This document shows, piece after piece, positions 61,941-64,000 of a stretch of 64,000 nucleotides of DNA. Every line of letters begins with the position of its first letter. Position 1 is the first letter of the stretch. Origin of the DNA: an uncultured Alphaproteobacteria bacterium (GTDB taxonomy: Bacteria > Pseudomonadota > Alphaproteobacteria > RF32 > CAG-239); assembly GCA_944391515.1 (NCBI GenBank), contig CALXTW010000004.1:1-64000 (forward strand), read 5' to 3'. The notes beneath the pieces are model-generated. The model searched no databases. It had not been told where the DNA came from and was given only the letters and a program-made list of their open reading frames with translations. The position numbers were made by a program, and so were the translations under genes.

Positions 61941-62486
61941 ATGAAAAAAATTTGTCAGGCCAGTTTGCAAAAACCTTTCAAGAATGTTTCTTTGGATATT
62001 TGGCAGCAACATTTCGGAAATAGGATGTTGGCAGTTGATATCTATCAGGATTATCGGGGAAGGTTTTTTTATCGGGAGATTATTGAACGAAAGAATATTG
62101 GTGAAGTATTTGTTCCTTTAGTAAAATTTGATGAAAAACTTGGTAAAATTTATTTTAAACCAGAGCAATTTTATACCAAAGAGGACAATGTTTTAGAACA
62201 TATTCACTTCGCAGAAAGTAATTATTCTTTTGATGAAATTCAGAAATTGGCTCCGCTGGACGATGTGATTTATCGTGTTTTAATCCCATCTTCTGCCGGT
62301 TTGGTCGATGTGTTAACTCCCCACCATAATGGTTTGTGGTGCAATGTAGATAAATGGCTTAAATTGAAGCCCAATCAAAAGGTGGATACTTTTCCGATTG
62401 TTGGCGGAAAGGCTTTGAAAACCAAGCTCAAACATGGTGTTCGGCTCGGAAAACTATGTCTGTGTAAGGGATGCATTTATTATTAA
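61941..62486 (+). CDS. Hypothetical protein
   Basis: A 181-residue soluble protein, basic, with no family recognised. It may bind RNA or act on carbohydrate, but nothing in the sequence decides. The frame is open from 61857, which would overlap the previous gene by 20 bp; I prefer the internal ATG at 61941. Third gene of the cluster, followed by a terminator. Confidence 0.45.
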   Translation: MKKICQASLQKPFKNVSLDIWQQHFGNRMLAVDIYQDYRGRFFYREIIERKNIGEVFVPLVKFDEKLGKIYFKPEQFYTKEDNVLEHIHFAESNYSFDEIQKLAPLDDVIYRVLIPSSAGLVDVLTPHHNGLWCNVDKWLKLKPNQKVDTFPIVGGKALKTKLKHGVRLGKLCLCKGCIYY

Positions 62487-62492
62487 CATTAA

Positions 62493-62529
62493 AAGCAGGT
62501 TGTCTCCTTGGGGACAGCCTGTTTTTTTT
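62493..62529 (+). terminator. Terminator of the three-gene cluster
   Basis: AGGTTGTC.C and GGGACAGCCT pair around a short loop and are followed by T8. Confidence 0.75.
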
Positions 62530-62535
62530 GTGTAA

Positions 62536-62570
62536 AAAAATACCCCGAATTGCTTCGGGGTATTTTTCAT
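62536..62570 (-). terminator. Terminator of nifJ
   Basis: ATACCCCGAA and TTCGGGGTAT form a 10-bp stem with a 4-nt loop, flanked by A7 on the plus strand, giving a T run on the minus strand after the nifJ stop. Confidence 0.85.
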
Positions 62571-62582
62571 TTGCGGGAAGGA

Positions 62583-64000
62583 CTATTCAGCACCTTCTTT
62601 GATTGCAAATTCAGCCATGTGTTCATACAAAGACCGTTTTTCTTTAACGTTCTCCTGAGCCTTATTCAACAAGGTTTCATAACGTTCAGGATTCATCTTG
62701 TTAACGATTTGGAAACGGGTCTCGTTGGACATATAGTCAGACAAAGGTTTGCTCGGAGCTTTGGAGTCCAAAGTCAGAGGAGCTTTGCCTTGAGCAATGT
62801 TGTCCGGATTGTAACGATACAAAGGCCAAGAACCGGTTTCAACGGCGTCTTTTTGGTGTTGTAAACCATCTGCCAAGTTGAAGCCTTGTGCAATACAGTG
62901 AGAGTAGCAGATAACCAAAGACGGTCCATCATAAGCTTCTGCTTCGTTCAAGGCTTTGATAACTTGAGTATCGTTTGCACCAAAGGCAACTTGAGCAACG
63001 TAAACGTTACCATAAGACATGGCTATCATACCCAAATCTTTCTTCGGTAAGGATTTTCCGGCAGTTGCAAATTTAGCACTTGCACCCATCGGGGTAGCCT
63101 TGGATTGTTGACCACCGGTGTTAGAATATACACCTGTATCCATTACCAAGATGTTGATGTTTTTGCCAGAGGCAATCGCATGGTCAAGACCACCGAAGCC
63201 AATATCATAAGCCCAACCGTCACCACCTAAAATCCATACAGATTTCTTAATCAGGTAGTCAGCCAATTTGTCGAGGTGTTTAGCTCCTTCAGTGTTGATA
63301 GAGGCTAATTTTTCTCTCAAGGCTTTGACAAGGCCACGTTGTTCATCAATTTCAGCATCGGTCTTTTGCGGGTTAGAAGTAATTTTTTCAACCAATTCAG
63401 CACCGACTTTGTCTTTCAAACCTTCAAGCAAGGTTTGTGCAAAGTGGGTTTGTTGGTCGATAGAAAATCTCATACCCAAACCAAATTCGGCGTTGTCTTC
63501 AAACAAAGAGTTTGCCCAAGCCGGACCATGGCCTTTTTCGTCTTTTGCATAAGGTGTGGTCGGTAAGTTACCGGAGTAAATTGAAGAACATCCGGTTGCA
63601 TTGGCAACAACCATTCTGTCACCAAACAATTGGGTCAACAATTTAACATACGGCGTTTCACCGCAGCCGGCGCAAGCTCCAGAGAATTCAAACAAAGGTT
63701 GAATTAACTGTGTGGTCTTCGGCAAGTTTTTGGTAACTTCGGTACGTTTTACGTAAGGCAGAGTTTCAAAGAACTTCCAGCAAGCAACTTGCTCTTCCAA
63801 GTGGTTTTCAATATGATCCATATTGATTGCTTTCTTAGAAGCATCTGCTTTGTTTTTAGCCGGGCAAGCGCTGACGCAGATACCGCAGCCGGTGCAGTCT
63901 TCAGGAGACATTTGCCAGATGAATTGTTTTCCGGCGAATTCTTTGCCTTTGTAAGCGGCTGATTTGAAACCTTGAGGAGCGTTTTTGAGCTCTTCTTCAG
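62583..64000 (-). CDS. nifJ: Pyruvate:ferredoxin/flavodoxin oxidoreductase, C-terminal part (cut by right edge)
   Basis: The last 472 residues or so of an enzyme of about 1170. It oxidises pyruvate to acetyl-CoA and CO2 and reduces ferredoxin or flavodoxin. Visible parts are the second 4Fe-4S cluster CTGCGICVSACPAK, the cysteine-containing GACAGCGETPYVK, and the thiamine-diphosphate region (GGDGWAYDIGFGGLDH, MDTGVYSNTGGQQS). The frame stays open to the window edge, so the start lies outside. This oxygen-sensitive enzyme points to anaerobic metabolism. Confidence 0.95.
   Translation of the reverse strand, partial: EEELKNAPQGFKSAAYKGKEFAGKQFIWQMSPEDCTGCGICVSACPAKNKADASKKAINMDHIENHLEEQVACWKFFETLPYVKRTEVTKNLPKTTQLIQPLFEFSGACAGCGETPYVKLLTQLFGDRMVVANATGCSSIYSGNLPTTPYAKDEKGHGPAWANSLFEDNAEFGLGMRFSIDQQTHFAQTLLEGLKDKVGAELVEKITSNPQKTDAEIDEQRGLVKALREKLASINTEGAKHLDKLADYLIKKSVWILGGDGWAYDIGFGGLDHAIASGKNINILVMDTGVYSNTGGQQSKATPMGASAKFATAGKSLPKKDLGMIAMSYGNVYVAQVAFGANDTQVIKALNEAEAYDGPSLVICYSHCIAQGFNLADGLQHQKDAVETGSWPLYRYNPDNIAQGKAPLTLDSKAPSKPLSDYMSNETRFQIVNKMNPERYETLLNKAQENVKEKRSLYEHMAEFAIKEGAE

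Overview
The window is a stretch of chromosome from a low-GC, flagellated, apparently anaerobic or microaerophilic alphaproteobacterium. Alphaproteobacterial signs are a CckA-type hybrid histidine kinase, a MipZ-type division-site ATPase, the rluD-rpoH pair, a GTTC-N7-GTTC LexA box in front of umuDC, and a 5S rRNA 3' end of alphaproteobacterial type. Anaerobic life is suggested by a pyruvate:ferredoxin oxidoreductase (right edge) and a flavoprotein-rubredoxin fusion. Together with the low GC content this fits an uncultured host- or gut-associated lineage, but the species cannot be named from the sequence.

Layout. 1-350: tail of an rRNA operon, with the 3' end of 5S rRNA followed by a second, shrunken 5S-like copy. 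487-7454: mostly small hypothetical, membrane and lipoprotein genes, a DMT transporter, a cold-shock protein and a frameshifted pseudogene. 7455-8162: a gene-free, structure-rich stretch with a rod-like hairpin, an IS200-derived non-autonomous element, a 60-bp direct repeat that copies the end of tRNA-fMet, and tRNA-fMet itself. 8257-17300: tRNA-Pro, a RimJ-like acetyltransferase, SlyX, high-molecular-weight rubredoxin, a methyltransferase, a phosphatase, a cation/proton antiporter, SOS-controlled umuDC and an LD-carboxypeptidase. 17353-29809: an RND efflux operon with its TetR regulator, then a minus-strand run fliQ-fliR-flhB-cckA-hda-eptA. 29820-35216: a GH114-like secreted protein, phosphoglucomutase, and a dac-mipZ operon. 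35381-36050: tRNA-His with an IS200 element just downstream.

36110-44121 is the most unusual region. It is a minus-strand block around a VirD4/TraG-type type IV coupling protein. The block contains two tandem paralogous membrane proteins, several unrecognised accessory proteins, and at its 3' end a small HNH-like protein overlapping a SUKH-like (SMI1/KNR4) gene, which looks like a nuclease/immunity pair. A second pair of the same logic lies at 51696-55209: a 1031-residue helical-repeat protein with an HNH-like C-terminus, followed one base later by another SUKH-like gene. Between them are rluD, rpoH, a transmembrane pseudokinase with a small membrane partner, a PAS/degenerate-GGDEF protein, and translation genes (a TrmN6-like methyltransferase and Sua5). 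No VirB channel genes are in the window.

55337-64000: two aminopeptidases (M17 and M29) in an operon, several hypothetical proteins, a three-gene plus-strand cluster headed by a YdcF-like protein, and the C-terminal third of nifJ running off the right edge. All functions are read from motifs and overall resemblance; no database search was possible.
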